Positions 35,630 through 44,847 of a stretch of DNA of 64,000 nt are shown piece after piece. The stretch comes from Buchananella sp. 14KM1171 (GTDB taxonomy: Bacteria > Actinomycetota > Actinomycetes > Actinomycetales > Actinomycetaceae). A model generated the notes under the pieces. That model ran no database searches and was not told the origin of the DNA. It saw nothing but the letters and a program-made list of their open reading frames with translations. The DNA is taken from NCBI RefSeq assembly GCF_041380365.1, contig NZ_CP159981.1, positions 1,550,001 through 1,614,000 on the forward strand. The letters are read 5' to 3'. The position numbers and the translations under genes were made by a program. Each line of letters begins with the position of its first letter. Position 1 is the stretch's first letter.

Positions 35630-36481
35630 GTGAAAATCCTTGCCCGCACGCGCGCTGAACTGGCCGACGCTCTCTCCCGCCTGGAGGGGCGCCGGGGCGT
35701 CGTCATGACCATGGGCGCGATCCACGAGGGCCACCTGGACCTGGTGCGCGCCGCCGCGAAGGTGTGCGACCACCTGGTGGCCACCGTGTTCGTCAACCCG
35801 CTGCAGTTCGGGCCCAGCGAGGATCTGGACGCCTACCCGCGCGACCTGGAGGGCGACTTCGCCAAGCTGACGGGCGCCGGGGCCGCCGTGGTGTTTGCGC
35901 CTAGCGTGGCGGAGATGTACCCGCACGGGGCGCCCACCACCACGATCCAGCCCGGGAGCGCGGGCGCCCCGCTGGAGGGGGCGCGCAGGCCTGGCCACTT
36001 TGCGGGCGTGTGCACGGTGGTGATCAAGCTGCTGGGCTTGACCCGTCCGGATGTGGCGGCGTTTGGTCGCAAGGACGCCCAGCAGCTGGCCGTGATCGGG
36101 CAGCTGGTGGAGGACCTGGACCTGCCCGTGGAGATTTTGCCGGTGCCGATTCGCCGCGAGGAGGACGGGCTGGCGATGAGCTCGCGCAATGCCTACCTGA
36201 GCGAGGTGGAGCGCCAGCAGGCGTTGGCGCTGTCCGCTTCCTTGCGCTTGGCGCAGCAGGCCGCCGCGCGTGGTGAGCAGGCGGACGACGTTGCCGCAGC
36301 GGCCCGTTCGTTCCTGCAGGTGGCCCCCGGTGTGGAGCTGGAGTACGCCGAGCTGGTGGACCCCAAGACTTTTGAGCCCTTCCCGGCAGGTGGGGTGGGA
36401 GGCGCCTTGCTGGTGCTGGCCGCCCGGGTGGGCACCACCCGTCTGATCGACAACGCAGAGATAGAGGTAATGGCCCGATGA
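35630..36481 (+). CDS. panC: Pantoate-beta-alanine ligase (pantothenate synthetase)
   Basis: This 283-aa cytoplasmic enzyme joins pantoate and beta-alanine with ATP to give pantothenate. The HIGH-like motif is TMGAIHEGH, and the KMSKS-like loop is [15 protein letters not shown]; the substrate site FVNPLQFGP and GRKDAQQL are present. The GTG at 35630 follows GGAAGG. It overlaps panD by four bases, so the product of PanD (beta-alanine) is made next to the enzyme that uses it. Confidence 0.97.
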   Translation: MKILARTRAELADALSRLEGRRGVVMTMGAIHEGHLDLVRAAAKVCDHLVATVFVNPLQFGPSEDLDAYPRDLEGDFAKLTGAGAAVVFAPSVAEMYPHGAPTTTIQPGSAGAPLEGARRPGHFAGVCTVVIKLLGLTRPDVAAFGRKDAQQLAVIGQLVEDLDLPVEILPVPIRREEDGLAMSSRNAYLSEVERQQALALSASLRLAQQAAARGEQADDVAAAARSFLQVAPGVELEYAELVDPKTFEPFPAGGVGGALLVLAARVGTTRLIDNAEIEVMAR

Positions 36482-36936
36482 CTACCCCCGCCTCCCTGCA
36501 GCGCACGATGATGATCGGCAAGATTCATCGGGCCACGGTGACGCAGGCAGACCTGAACTACGTAGGTTCGATCACGATCGACGCGGACCTGTGCGACGCG
36601 GCGGACTTCCTGCCGGGTCAGCAGGTTGACGTGGTCAACTGCACCAACGGCAACCGCCTGACCACGTACGTGATCCGGGGCGAGGCCGGCAGCGGTGTCA
36701 TCGGTATCAACGGCGCGGCCGCTCACCTGGTGGGGCCGGGTGACGTGGTCATCATCATCTCTTACGGTGTGATGAGCGACGCCGACGCGCGTACCTACCA
36801 GCCGCACGTGGCCTTTGTGGACGCGGACAACCGCCTGGTGGAGGCCGGGGCCCACCCGGGTGCCGCCCCCGCCGGCGCTACCACCCCCGACACGGGAGCT
36901 GAGCTGATCAGCGCCTCCCTGCCCTTCCGAGACTAG
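36478..36936 (+). CDS. panD: Aspartate 1-decarboxylase proenzyme
   Basis: This 152-aa pyruvoyl enzyme turns aspartate into beta-alanine. Self-cleavage is expected between Gly30 and Ser31 in YVGSITID, giving the pyruvoyl group on Ser31. The substrate residues [11 protein letters not shown] and INGAAAHL are kept. The C-terminus is extended by ~20 residues compared with the common core. ATG overlaps the panC stop as ATGA. lysS follows after 11 bases. Confidence 0.96.
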   Translation: MTTPASLQRTMMIGKIHRATVTQADLNYVGSITIDADLCDAADFLPGQQVDVVNCTNGNRLTTYVIRGEAGSGVIGINGAAAHLVGPGDVVIIISYGVMSDADARTYQPHVAFVDADNRLVEAGAHPGAAPAGATTPDTGAELISASLPFRD

Positions 36937-36947
36937 GATTTCGCCCT

Positions 36948-38537
36948 GTGACTGAGAACCAGGCCCCTGCGGCTACCCCCGAGAGTGACGTTCCCGAGCA
37001 GGTGCGGGTGCGCGCTGACAAGCGTGCCCGGCTCCTGGAGTCCGGCCAGGAGGCCTACCCGGTAGTCCTGCCGATCACCACCACGATCGCGCAGGTGCGC
37101 CAGCAGTACGCCCACCTGGAGACCGGTGAGGAGACCGAGGACCTGGTGGGTATCGCCGGGCGCGTGGTGCTCTCTCGCAACACGGGCAAGCTGTGCTTCG
37201 CCACCCTGATGGACGGCGCGGGCGAGCGCATCCAGGTGATGCTCTCTGCCGCCGAGGTGGGCGCGGAGTCCCTGGCGGAGTACAAGACGGACGTGGACCT
37301 GGGCGACCACCTGTTTGTGCACGGCCGCGTGATCAGCTCCCGCCGTGGCGAGCTGTCCATCATGGCCCGTCCGGGCGTTGCCCCGGCCGGCCTGTTCACC
37401 CCGGGGATCGCCGAGGGTGACCCGGTGCCGGCGTGGCAGATCGCGGCCAAGACGCTGCGCCCGCTGCCCAAGAGCTACACCGCCGAGGACGGCACCGAGA
37501 TGTCGCTGTCCGAGGACATGCGGGTGCGCCGCCGCTACCTGGACATGATCGTGCGCCCGGCGGCGCGCGACATGGTGCGCATGCGCGCCAAGGTGGTCAA
37601 GTCCCTGCGCGAGTACTTCGACGAGGCGGGCTTCATCGAGATCGAGACGCCGATGCTGCAGACGCTGCACGGTGGCGCGGCTGCCCGCCCGTTCTCCACG
37701 CACATGAACGCTTACGACACGGAGCTGTTCCTGCGCATCGCCCCGGAGCTGTTCCTCAAGCGCGCCGTGGTGGGCGGCGTGGACAAGGTTTTCGAGATCA
37801 ACCGCAACTTCCGCAACGAGGGCGCGGACTCCTCCCACTCCCCGGAGTTCACGATGCTGGAGGCCTACGAGGCCTACGGCTCCTACGACACGATGGCGCG
37901 CCGCACCCGCGAGTTCGTGCAGAAGGCGGCCCGTGACGCGTTCGGCACTGAGGTGGTCACCCTGGCCGACGGCTCCAGCTACGACCTGTCCGGTACCTGG
38001 CGCGAGATCTCCATGTTCGAGGCGACGGCCGAGGCGCTGGGCCGCGAGTTCACTGCGGCGACCCCGCTGGAGGAGCTGGTGCGTATCGCAGAGGAGCTGG
38101 GCGAGGACGTGGCCGACCACTGGGGCCCGGGCAAGGTGGCCGAGGTCATCTTCGAGGCCGCCGTGGGCGACAAGCTGTGGGAGCCCACGTTCGTGCGCGA
38201 CTACCCGGAGGACTCCAGCCCGCTCACCCGTGGACACCGCTCCAAGCCGGGCGTGGTGGAGAAGTGGGACCTGTACGTGCGCGGCTTCGAGCTGGCCACG
38301 GCCTACTCCGAGCTGGTGGACCCGGTCATTCAGCGTCAGCGCTTCGAGGCGCAGGCCCTGGCGGCGGCCAACGGCGACCCGGAGGCCATGGTGCTGGACG
38401 AGGACTTCCTGATGGCGATGGAGTACGGCATGCCGCCGGCAGGCGGCATGGGCATGGGCCTGGACCGCCTGCTGATGGCGCTGACCGGCCTGGGCATCCG
38501 CGAGACCATCACCTTCCCCTTGGTGAAGTCGCTCTAG
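36948..38537 (+). CDS. lysS: Lysyl-tRNA synthetase, class II
   Basis: This 529-aa enzyme charges tRNA-Lys. It has an N-terminal OB-fold anticodon-binding domain (~60-165) and a class II core with motif 2 FRNEGADSSHSPEFT and motif 3 GMGMGLDRLLMALTG. GTG start at 36948 is 11 bases after panD, so it is in the same transcript. The panC-panD-lysS order is typical of actinobacteria. No extra MprF-like membrane domain is present, so this is the housekeeping enzyme. Confidence 0.96.
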   Translation: MTENQAPAATPESDVPEQVRVRADKRARLLESGQEAYPVVLPITTTIAQVRQQYAHLETGEETEDLVGIAGRVVLSRNTGKLCFATLMDGAGERIQVMLSAAEVGAESLAEYKTDVDLGDHLFVHGRVISSRRGELSIMARPGVAPAGLFTPGIAEGDPVPAWQIAAKTLRPLPKSYTAEDGTEMSLSEDMRVRRRYLDMIVRPAARDMVRMRAKVVKSLREYFDEAGFIEIETPMLQTLHGGAAARPFSTHMNAYDTELFLRIAPELFLKRAVVGGVDKVFEINRNFRNEGADSSHSPEFTMLEAYEAYGSYDTMARRTREFVQKAARDAFGTEVVTLADGSSYDLSGTWREISMFEATAEALGREFTAATPLEELVRIAEELGEDVADHWGPGKVAEVIFEAAVGDKLWEPTFVRDYPEDSSPLTRGHRSKPGVVEKWDLYVRGFELATAYSELVDPVIQRQRFEAQALAAANGDPEAMVLDEDFLMAMEYGMPPAGGMGMGLDRLLMALTGLGIRETITFPLVKSL

Positions 38538-38549
38538 ACGAGCAACGTC

Positions 38550-38588
38550 AAGCGGGGTGGGGACGCTGGTAGCGTCCCCACCCCGCTT
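38550..38588 (+). terminator. Terminator of the panC-panD-lysS operon
   Basis: An 18-bp perfect stem (38550-38567 with 38571-38588; core GCGGGGTGGGGACGCT) and a three-base loop are followed by GGCTTT, 12 bases after the lysS stop. Confidence 0.9.
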
Positions 38589-38740
38589 GGCTTTCGGGCC
38601 ACGGTTCGTAGCGGTCCGGTGACACGGCACCCCGGTGACCCCCGGGGGAGAGGCCCCGGGGGAGAGGCCCCGGGTCATGGCGGCCCGGCGGCTTGGTGGT
38701 CCCGGTGACTAGGCTGCGCAGCGGGCTGGGCCCGGGCAGT

Positions 38741-38860
38741 GAATCTCGACGTTTGCCTTTGAGTCTCGACGAACTGGTCTGAATCTCGACGTTTGCCGGG
38801 GTGCGAACGTCGAGATTCGGCGGGCAACGTCGAGTTGAAGGCTCAAACGTCGAGCCTCGC
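38741..38860. repeat. Mirrored 20-bp-period word array, word CTCGACGTT
   Basis: Three blocks with TCTCGACG begin at 38741, 38761 and 38781. Three blocks with ACGTCGAG in the opposite orientation follow at 38801, 38821 and 38841, all at exactly 20 bp. The array fills the gap between the convergent lysS and nitroreductase genes, after a short direct repeat (CCGGGGGAGAGGCC twice near 38643). Confidence 0.93.
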
Positions 38861-38886
38861 AAACGCCCGAGCCGCCCGCCCGGGTC

Positions 38887-39678
38887 CTAGAGCAGCGCCA
38901 GGCCCTGCTCGTGCAGGATCTCCAGCATCGGGGAGGCCTCGGCAGGGCCGCGCCCCGGCTTGACCCGGATCTGGTTGGTGAAGGAGTCCAGGCGCCCGCC
39001 GCCCTCGCGCAGCTCGTAGTACTCCTGGATCACGGCGTCGTACTCCGCCAGCGCCTCGGCGTAGGAGTCCACGAACGGGTAGGAGTCCACCCCGCTCATC
39101 ACCTCCAGCGGCAGGCGCGGTTTGAACTGCGGCTCCTGGGCGCGGTGGCCCACCAGCAGCCCGAACAGGGGATAGGTCAGCTTGGGCAGGCCCAGGGCGG
39201 CGATCGCGCGGCGCGGGTCGGCGTTGATGGAGCCCAGGTAGCAGGTGCCCAGCCCCATGGACTCGGCGGCCACCACCATGTTCTGTGCCGCCAGCGTCGT
39301 GTCTTCCACCGCCTCCAGGAACAGGTTCATGCGGGCCAGCGGCTCGTTGCCCAGCCCCGCCTCGGCGCGGATACGCGAGTTGCGGTAGAGGTCCACCACG
39401 AACACGAACAGCTCGCCCTTGTCCCCGCCCACGTACGGCTGGCCGGAGGCGCCGTGCAGCTCGGCGCGCACCTCCGGGTCCACCACGTGGATGACGGTGC
39501 ACTGCTGCAGGAACGCCGCGCTGGCAGTGTGGCGGGCCACCTCTAGCAGGGTGCGCACCTCCTGCGGCGTGAGCTTTTGCCCGGTAAAGGCCCGGATGGT
39601 GCGGTGATTCATCTGGACACTGATGGTCTGGTTGGTCACCGGGGTGGACTCGGGGGTGTTCAGCTTCTGCAGGGTCAT
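38887..39678 (-). CDS. Nitroreductase-family NAD(P)H-dependent flavin oxidoreductase
   Basis: This 263-aa FMN enzyme has the NfsA/FRP-type fold: NHRTIRAFTGQKLT at the start (FMN contact), SAAFLQQCTVI, AAESMGLGTCYLGSI and LPKLTYPLFGLLVGH. It likely reduces quinones, nitro compounds or flavin. The frame extends 22 codons upstream, but the ATG at 39678 has a perfect GAGGAGG site. It is convergent with lysS and alone on its strand. The natural substrate cannot be read from sequence. Confidence 0.9.
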   Translation of the reverse strand: MTLQKLNTPESTPVTNQTISVQMNHRTIRAFTGQKLTPQEVRTLLEVARHTASAAFLQQCTVIHVVDPEVRAELHGASGQPYVGGDKGELFVFVVDLYRNSRIRAEAGLGNEPLARMNLFLEAVEDTTLAAQNMVVAAESMGLGTCYLGSINADPRRAIAALGLPKLTYPLFGLLVGHRAQEPQFKPRLPLEVMSGVDSYPFVDSYAEALAEYDAVIQEYYELREGGGRLDSFTNQIRVKPGRGPAEASPMLEILHEQGLALL

Positions 39679-39830
39679 GGCGGCCTCCTCGCGCCCATTT
39701 TGCCCCTCATTCCGCCGGCAGCGGGCGTGATTGGCCCTGACCAATCCGGTGTCGTGGTACCGGCCTTGAGCGCGGCCGCATTGCGCCTTGCCCGTGGGAC
39801 GACGCCGCGCCTTCCGGCCGCCCCGCCGAA

Positions 39831-39910
39831 ACTTGTCAAACCGCGCCGGGCCTTGTCCTTAGCGGCCCCGCTAAGGACAAGTCTCGTGAGGTTTGGACAA
39901 GTCTCAGCGA
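39831..39910. repeat. Mirrored 20-bp-period word array, word ACTTGTCC
   Basis: ACTTGTC and CCTTGTCC blocks begin at 39831 and 39851; GGACAAGTCTC follows in the opposite orientation in the 39871 and 39891 blocks, all at 20-bp spacing. The centre forms a perfect 13-bp hairpin (39852-39864 with 39869-39881). It lies downstream of the kinase-like gene on the minus strand and may also terminate it. Confidence 0.88.
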
Positions 39911-39934
39911 ATCGAGGAGCGGCCGCCCTGGTGC

Positions 39935-40660
39935 CTAGCCGCCTGCGGGGTGGGTGGCGTGCTGCCTAATGCGCGCCTCGGCCTGCGGCACATCCATCGG
40001 CTCACAGCCGTCGGCCATCCAGGCGCGAATGAAGGAGGGCTCCAGCCGCAGCAGCCTGAAGCCGCGCCGCAAAATCACTGGCAGCGACTTGCGGCCCTCG
40101 GCCACGTCCCGCAGCAGGCGGAACCAGAAATTCTTCCAGCGCGGCCGCTTGATGCAGATAGCGTCGGCCAGGATCCCGGCCTTGCGGGCGTGAGAAACCA
40201 TGTGGGAGGCAAACACGCCCTCCGCGATGAACACGCGGTGCTCACCCAGGGACATCTGCGCAAACCCCGTGCGGCGGTTGAGGGGGATCGAATACACCGG
40301 CAGCTCGCAGCTGCCGTGGAAGGCCAGCTCCACCAGGGCCGCCAGCGCCTCCTCGGTGTTCCACGCCTCCGGCGAGTCCCAGTCCACCAGCGACCCGCTC
40401 AACATCGGCAGGCCCGGCGCCGTGTCGTCCTTGTAGAACTCATCCAGGTTCACCACCGGCAGGCCCAGCCGCCTAGTCATGGACGTCTTGCCGCACCCGG
40501 ACGGGCCGGCCAGCAAGACCACGCGAGCCGGAGGCTGCGGCACTACCCCGGGCGGCAAATCAAAGAGCGGCTCCTGGTCGCTGCGGTAGGGCACAGCGTC
40601 GTCCAACCTGAACTGGTCGGTGGAATCGTCAGCACTTGGGGACGGCGGGAGGGAGGGCAC
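39935..40660 (-). CDS. Uridine-kinase-like P-loop NTPase
   Basis: This 241-aa protein has a Walker A motif GPSGCGKTS at ~50-58, LDEFYKDD and DWDSPEAWN as in uridine kinase-like phosphotransferases, and an Arg-rich lid (KRPRWKNFWFRLLRDVAEGR). It probably phosphorylates a nucleoside or small metabolite. The GTG at 40660 has no clear ribosome site and the first ~40 residues are variable. It follows the NYN gene by 61 bases on the same strand. The exact substrate is unknown. Confidence 0.82.
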   Translation of the reverse strand: MPSLPPSPSADDSTDQFRLDDAVPYRSDQEPLFDLPPGVVPQPPARVVLLAGPSGCGKTSMTRRLGLPVVNLDEFYKDDTAPGLPMLSGSLVDWDSPEAWNTEEALAALVELAFHGSCELPVYSIPLNRRTGFAQMSLGEHRVFIAEGVFASHMVSHARKAGILADAICIKRPRWKNFWFRLLRDVAEGRKSLPVILRRGFRLLRLEPSFIRAWMADGCEPMDVPQAEARIRQHATHPAGG

Positions 40661-40721
40661 CCGCCAATGCTAAGCGAGCGGCCCGGCACGCAACGCGCAC
40701 CGGGCCACCCAGCAAGAACCG

Positions 40722-41339
40722 CTAGATGAACTGCAGCGGGTCGAACTCCGCCAGCGGGATGATGCGAACGCGCGGCAGCGGCTCGCGGAAGGCGTGGATG
40801 TCGTGCTCGATGTCGTAGACCTTCAGGCCACGGTCCTGCAGCGCCGCCAGGTGCGAGTTCAGGTACTCGCGGAAGCAGATCACGCTCACCTTGCGGCCCT
40901 GGCCCAGCAGGCGCTCCAGCTGCGGGATGAAGTCGCCGTCGTGGCTGGCCAGGATCACATCGCCCTCGGGCAGGTCAGCGATCGCGTTCAAGGTGCGCTG
41001 GATACCGATGTCCACCACCTTCTCCGGGCCCACGCCGGAAAGGGGGATCGGGCGGTAGTCCATCGCCAGCAGCGCCTGCACAAAGTTCATCGGCAGGGAG
41101 CCGTTGGAGGCGTTCAGGAAGAACAGCGCCGCAGAGCGCGTGGAGCGCAGCGTGGGAGCCTCCTCCTCGCCGTCCTCATCCACGCTGACCTTCGGGGCAC
41201 CCGCGCAGTCCTCGTCCACGAAGGCGCGCACGCGGTCCCAGCGGGGACGCTCAGCCGGTTCGGGCCTGCGCCCCAGAACACTTAAACCCAAAGTAGCGTC
41301 GATGTTTTCACCATCGACTAATAAATACGTAAAAGCCAT
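40722..41339 (-). CDS. NYN-domain (PIN-like) ribonuclease
   Basis: This 205-aa protein has the acidic residues of NYN domains: VDGENID at the start, KVVDIGIQRTLNAI and ASHDGDFIPQLERLL. These coordinate a metal for RNA cleavage in the family. An acidic insert (VDEDGEEEAP) is present near residue 53. It is divergent from the cold-shock gene, an arrangement that fits a role in RNA handling but does not prove it. The ATG at 41339 has no strong Shine-Dalgarno sequence. Confidence 0.88.
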   Translation of the reverse strand: MAFTYLLVDGENIDATLGLSVLGRRPEPAERPRWDRVRAFVDEDCAGAPKVSVDEDGEEEAPTLRSTRSAALFFLNASNGSLPMNFVQALLAMDYRPIPLSGVGPEKVVDIGIQRTLNAIADLPEGDVILASHDGDFIPQLERLLGQGRKVSVICFREYLNSHLAALQDRGLKVYDIEHDIHAFREPLPRVRIIPLAEFDPLQFI

Positions 41340-41610
41340 GTGATTACTGTAAGCCCCACCCCTCGCGGGAGGGAATGGATTTCACAAGGCGGGCAGTGGG
41401 CCCACGCGTTGAACGGCGCGGATTCCCGGCCGCCACGGTCCGGGGTGGGGCGGCCGGCCTGCCCTGTGGTTCTGCGCACGTCCCGCCGGGGAAGTGACGC
41501 AAACGGCCCGGCCCCCGCCTGGCCCATCGGGTGGGGCACGGGCTATGCTGGGTGACCCTGTAATTTTCCGGGTTGGGCCCGGCAAGATTGGGAAAAGAAA
41601 GGGAAAATCG

Positions 41611-41976
41611 ATGCCTACCGGCAAGGTAAAGCGCTTCTTTACGGACAAGGGCTTTGGCTTTGTGGCCGACGACGAGGGCCGCGAGGCGTTCCTGCACGCC
41701 ACCGCGCTGCCGGCCGGCGTGGACGACATCGCCCCGGGCACGCGCATCGAATACTCGATCGCCGAGGGCCGGCGCGGCCCCCAGGTGCTCTCCCTGACCA
41801 TCCTGGAGGCCCCCAAGCGCTCGCGCCGCCTGGCCCCGGCGGAGATGGCCGAGCGCATCGAGACCCTCATCAAGGTCCTGGACGACGCCGCCACCTCCCT
41901 GCAGGCCGGCCGCTACCCGGACAACTCCCGCAAGATCGCCTCCGTGCTGCGCGCGGTGGCCGCCGACTTTGACTAA
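41611..41976 (+). CDS. Cold-shock domain protein with C-terminal extension
   Basis: This 121-aa protein has a CspA-type domain (~1-66) with RNP1 KGFGFV and RNP2-like EAFLHAT, followed by a helical tail of ~50 residues that single-domain Csps lack. It binds single-stranded RNA or DNA. The ATG at 41611 has AAAGGGA upstream; a longer frame from 41494 is rejected because it passes through the leader. The 271-base divergent region before it contains TATGCT at about 41551, a possible -10, and otherwise nothing I recognise. DUF3027 follows 10 bases later, as in other actinobacteria. Confidence 0.94.
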   Translation: MPTGKVKRFFTDKGFGFVADDEGREAFLHATALPAGVDDIAPGTRIEYSIAEGRRGPQVLSLTILEAPKRSRRLAPAEMAERIETLIKVLDDAATSLQAGRYPDNSRKIASVLRAVAADFD

Positions 41977-41986
41977 GGTCTGACGC

Positions 41987-42751
41987 GTGGCAACTACCAG
42001 TCGACCCGATGCAAACCTGGCGAGCGCCGTTGACGTAGCGCGCGCCGCCGCCCTGGAAATCGCCTCCCCCGACGAAGTGGGGGAGGCCGCCGGGGTGCGC
42101 GCCGAGGGCGAACGGCTGGTGACGCACCTCTTTACCTGCCTCAAGCCCGGATACGCCGGCTGGAACTGGGCGGTGAGCCTGGCCCGCGCGCCCCGCTCGC
42201 GCCGCGCCACCGTCTGCGAGGTCAGCCTGGCCCCCGGTGAGGGCGCCCTGCTTGCCCCCGAGTGGGTGCCGTGGAAGGACCGCCTGCGCCCCGGCGACCT
42301 TGGCCGCAGCGACATCATGCCGCCTGCGGTGGACGACGCTCGCCTTGAGCTAGTAGACACCGAGGCGGAGCGTGCTGCGCTGGACGACGTTGCGCTGGAC
42401 GTGCCCGAAGGGATGGAGGAGACGCTGGGACGCCACCGCGTCCTGTCCCCCGAGGGGCGGGCGCAGGCCGCGCAGCGCTGGTACGACTCCGACAAGGGCC
42501 CGAGCGGCCGGCCGCGCGGCGTGCCCTCCTGCGGCACCTGCGGCTTCCTGCTCCCCATGGAGGGCGCCGTGGGCAGCGTGTTCGGCGTGTGCGCCAACGA
42601 GTGGGCTAGCGACGACGGCAGCGCCGTGGCCCTGGACCACGGCTGCGGGCAGCACTCCCAGATCAAGGCCCCCGCGCAGGAAGAGGAATGGCCCCTCACC
42701 CCCACGCGCGTCAACGAGTCCGACATCGAGGTGGTCGAGCTCCAGCGGTGA
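41987..42751 (+). CDS. DUF3027 protein
   Basis: This 254-aa protein has an Ala-rich start, the segment AGWNWAVSLARAPRSRRATVCEV, seen here in pieces, WVPWKDRLRPGDLG, and a likely metal site made of CGTCGF and later HGCGQHS. These match the DUF3027 family, which is regularly found next to cold-shock genes in actinobacteria. Function is unknown. GTG start, 10 bases after the cold-shock gene, so one operon. Confidence 0.87.
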   Translation: MATTSRPDANLASAVDVARAAALEIASPDEVGEAAGVRAEGERLVTHLFTCLKPGYAGWNWAVSLARAPRSRRATVCEVSLAPGEGALLAPEWVPWKDRLRPGDLGRSDIMPPAVDDARLELVDTEAERAALDDVALDVPEGMEETLGRHRVLSPEGRAQAAQRWYDSDKGPSGRPRGVPSCGTCGFLLPMEGAVGSVFGVCANEWASDDGSAVALDHGCGQHSQIKAPAQEEEWPLTPTRVNESDIEVVELQR

Positions 42752-42889
42752 GCCCGGTCGGCACCGAAGGGCGTGGCTAATCCGGGCGGCGCGGCGGCAG
42801 CGTCGTCCCGCCACCGTGCCCGCGTGAATCTGCCCACGAATGGCGGCCCGGCCTGGGAATAACCTGAATGCGGGTGGAAGAATTACCGG

Positions 42890-44374
42890 GTGAGCAACAC
42901 CAAGCAGGCGCGAGAGTCGCGCGCCACCACCAAGGCCGGCCTCGCTGGCGTCCTCGACTCCTTCTTCCGCATCTCTGAGCGTGGCTCCACCATCCCGCAG
43001 GAAATCCGCGGCGGCCTGGTCACGTTCTTCGCGATGAGCTACATCCTCATCCTCAACCCGATCATCCTGTCCGGCCCGGACGCCTCCGGCGGCTTCCTGG
43101 GTGGCGGCGAGTCCGCCAACATCCCCGCCATCGCGGCCGGCACCGCCCTCATCGCGGGCATCATGACCATCCTCATGGGTGTGGTCGCCAACTTCCCGCT
43201 GGCCCTGGCTGCGGGTCTGGGCATCAACGCCATGGTCGCCTACGGCATCACCACGATGCCGAACATGACCTGGGCCGACGCCATGGGCCTGGTGGTCCTG
43301 GAGGGTGTCATCATCCTGGTCCTGGTGCTGACCGGCTTCCGCGAGGCCGTGTTCAAGGCCGTCCCGGCCCAGCTGAAGGTCGCCATCTCCGTCGGTATCG
43401 GCCTGTTCATCGCGTTCATCGGCCTCGTCGACGCCGGCATCGTGCGCCAGTCCATCCCCGTGGTCCAGTTCGGTATCGGCGGCTCCCTGCGCGGCTGGCC
43501 GGCCGTCGTGTTCGTGGTCGGCCTGTTCCTCATCATCGTGCTCATGGTCCGCAAGGTTCGTGGCGCCATGCTGATCGGTATCGCCGTGGCCACCGCCCTG
43601 GCCATCGCCGTCGAGCGCATCTACCACGTTGGCCCCAAGGGCGTGGACGGCACCAACCCCGGCGGTTGGGGCCTGGCCGTGCCCAGCCTGAACGGCTCCC
43701 CGGTGCAGGTGCCCGACCTGTCCACCCTGGGCCAGTTCTCCCTGCTTGGCTCCTTCGAGAAGATCGGCGTGGTGGCCGTTGTTCTGACCGTCTTCACCCT
43801 CATGCTGGCCGACTTCTTCGACACCATGGGCACCATGGTCGCCATCGGTGCCGAGGGCAACCTGCTGGACAAGGACGGCAACCCACCGCGCACCCGCCAG
43901 ATCCTGGTGGTTGACTCCCTGGCCGCCGCCGCCGGTGGTATGGGTGGTGTCTCCTCCAACACCTCCTACATCGAGTCCGCCTCCGGCGTTGGCGACGGTG
44001 CCCGCACCGGTCTGGCCTCCGTGGTCACCGGTGTGCTGTTCCTGCTGTCCATGTTCATCGCCCCGGTCGTGGAGATGGTGCCCTACGAGGCCGCCACCCC
44101 GGCCCTGGTGATCGTCGGTTACCTGATGATGACCCAGGTCGTTGAGATCGACTGGAAGAAGCTCGAGATCGCCATCCCGGCCTTCCTCACCATCATCCTG
44201 ATGCCGTTCACCTACTCCATCACCGTGGGTATCGGTGCCGGCTTCGTCACCTACGTGGTCATCCGCATCGCCCAGGGTGCCGTGAAGAAGATCCACCCGC
44301 TCATGTGGCTGATCTCCTTCATTTTCCTGATCTACTTCACCCTTGGCCCGATCCGCGACCTGCTGAACGTCTGA
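42890..44374 (+). CDS. NCS2-family purine permease (AzgA/PbuG-like)
   Basis: This 494-aa membrane protein has ~12 helices and the family motifs GLVTFFAMSYILILNP, GLGINAMVAYG, FFDTMGTMVAIG and SSNTSYIESASGVGDGARTG (split as in AzgA-type carriers). It should import adenine, guanine or hypoxanthine with protons. GTG start at 42890. Alone on its transcript, closed by a strong terminator. Codon use is highly biased to C/G, consistent with good expression. No purine riboswitch is visible upstream. Confidence 0.93.
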   Translation: MSNTKQARESRATTKAGLAGVLDSFFRISERGSTIPQEIRGGLVTFFAMSYILILNPIILSGPDASGGFLGGGESANIPAIAAGTALIAGIMTILMGVVANFPLALAAGLGINAMVAYGITTMPNMTWADAMGLVVLEGVIILVLVLTGFREAVFKAVPAQLKVAISVGIGLFIAFIGLVDAGIVRQSIPVVQFGIGGSLRGWPAVVFVVGLFLIIVLMVRKVRGAMLIGIAVATALAIAVERIYHVGPKGVDGTNPGGWGLAVPSLNGSPVQVPDLSTLGQFSLLGSFEKIGVVAVVLTVFTLMLADFFDTMGTMVAIGAEGNLLDKDGNPPRTRQILVVDSLAAAAGGMGGVSSNTSYIESASGVGDGARTGLASVVTGVLFLLSMFIAPVVEMVPYEAATPALVIVGYLMMTQVVEIDWKKLEIAIPAFLTIILMPFTYSITVGIGAGFVTYVVIRIAQGAVKKIHPLMWLISFIFLIYFTLGPIRDLLNV

Positions 44375-44414
44375 TCCAAGGGCCCGGGGCCTAAGGCTTC
44401 CCGGGAGCAAAGGA

Positions 44415-44450
44415 GCGGGGGCGCTGCCTGGCGGCAGCGCCCCCGCTTCC
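44415..44450 (+). terminator. Terminator of the purine permease gene
   Basis: A 14-bp stem GCGGGGGCGCTGCC / GGCAGCGCCCCCGC with a four-base loop is followed by TTCCGTTT. Confidence 0.88.
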
Positions 44451-44658
44451 GTTTACTCGGTGAGGCGGTGCGGCGCGGGTGGGCTATCGCGGCGCGGACG
44501 CGCCCCGGCGGTGCCCGTAGACCTCCGCGCGGGAAAGCCTTGCGTCCCGTCGATGGGGATGGCCGGATCGAGCGCGCCGGTGAGCGGCCCGATGACCGCG
44601 CCGTTGCCTCGCCCGATGGCCGGGCCCGGGTGACGGCCAAGACCACCGCGTTCACGCC

Positions 44659-44750
44659 GCAAATGTTGCAACGGGGTACATTCGACCGCTCGGTGCCACG
44701 CCCCCGAGCGGTCGAATGTACCCCGACCGCACTCTTGTGCGCTCGGGGGC
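44659..44750. repeat. Complex palindromic intergenic repeat, copy A1
   Basis: A perfect 21-bp stem (44673-44693 with 44704-44724, starting GGGGTACATTCGACCG) has a ten-base loop and is flanked by GCAAATGTTGCAAC and CACTCTTGTGCGCTCGGGGGC, in two parts. An inverted-orientation relative is at 55741-55832. It lies in the 572-base gap between the permease and serC, which holds no gene that I can see. Confidence 0.9.
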
Positions 44751-44847
44751 AAAACGACGCCGCCCATTGCCTTAGTGGCAGCGCCGCCACGGCCATGTGC
44801 CCCGCAGCGTAATCAGGGACGCCTGCTGCCCGGGGCGTGCAGCAGGA

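Noticed and set aside
42350..44410. 686-aa open frame antisense to DUF3027 and the purine permease
   Set aside because: Its protein is Asp/Gly/His low complexity, a normal shadow of a codon-biased GC-rich gene.
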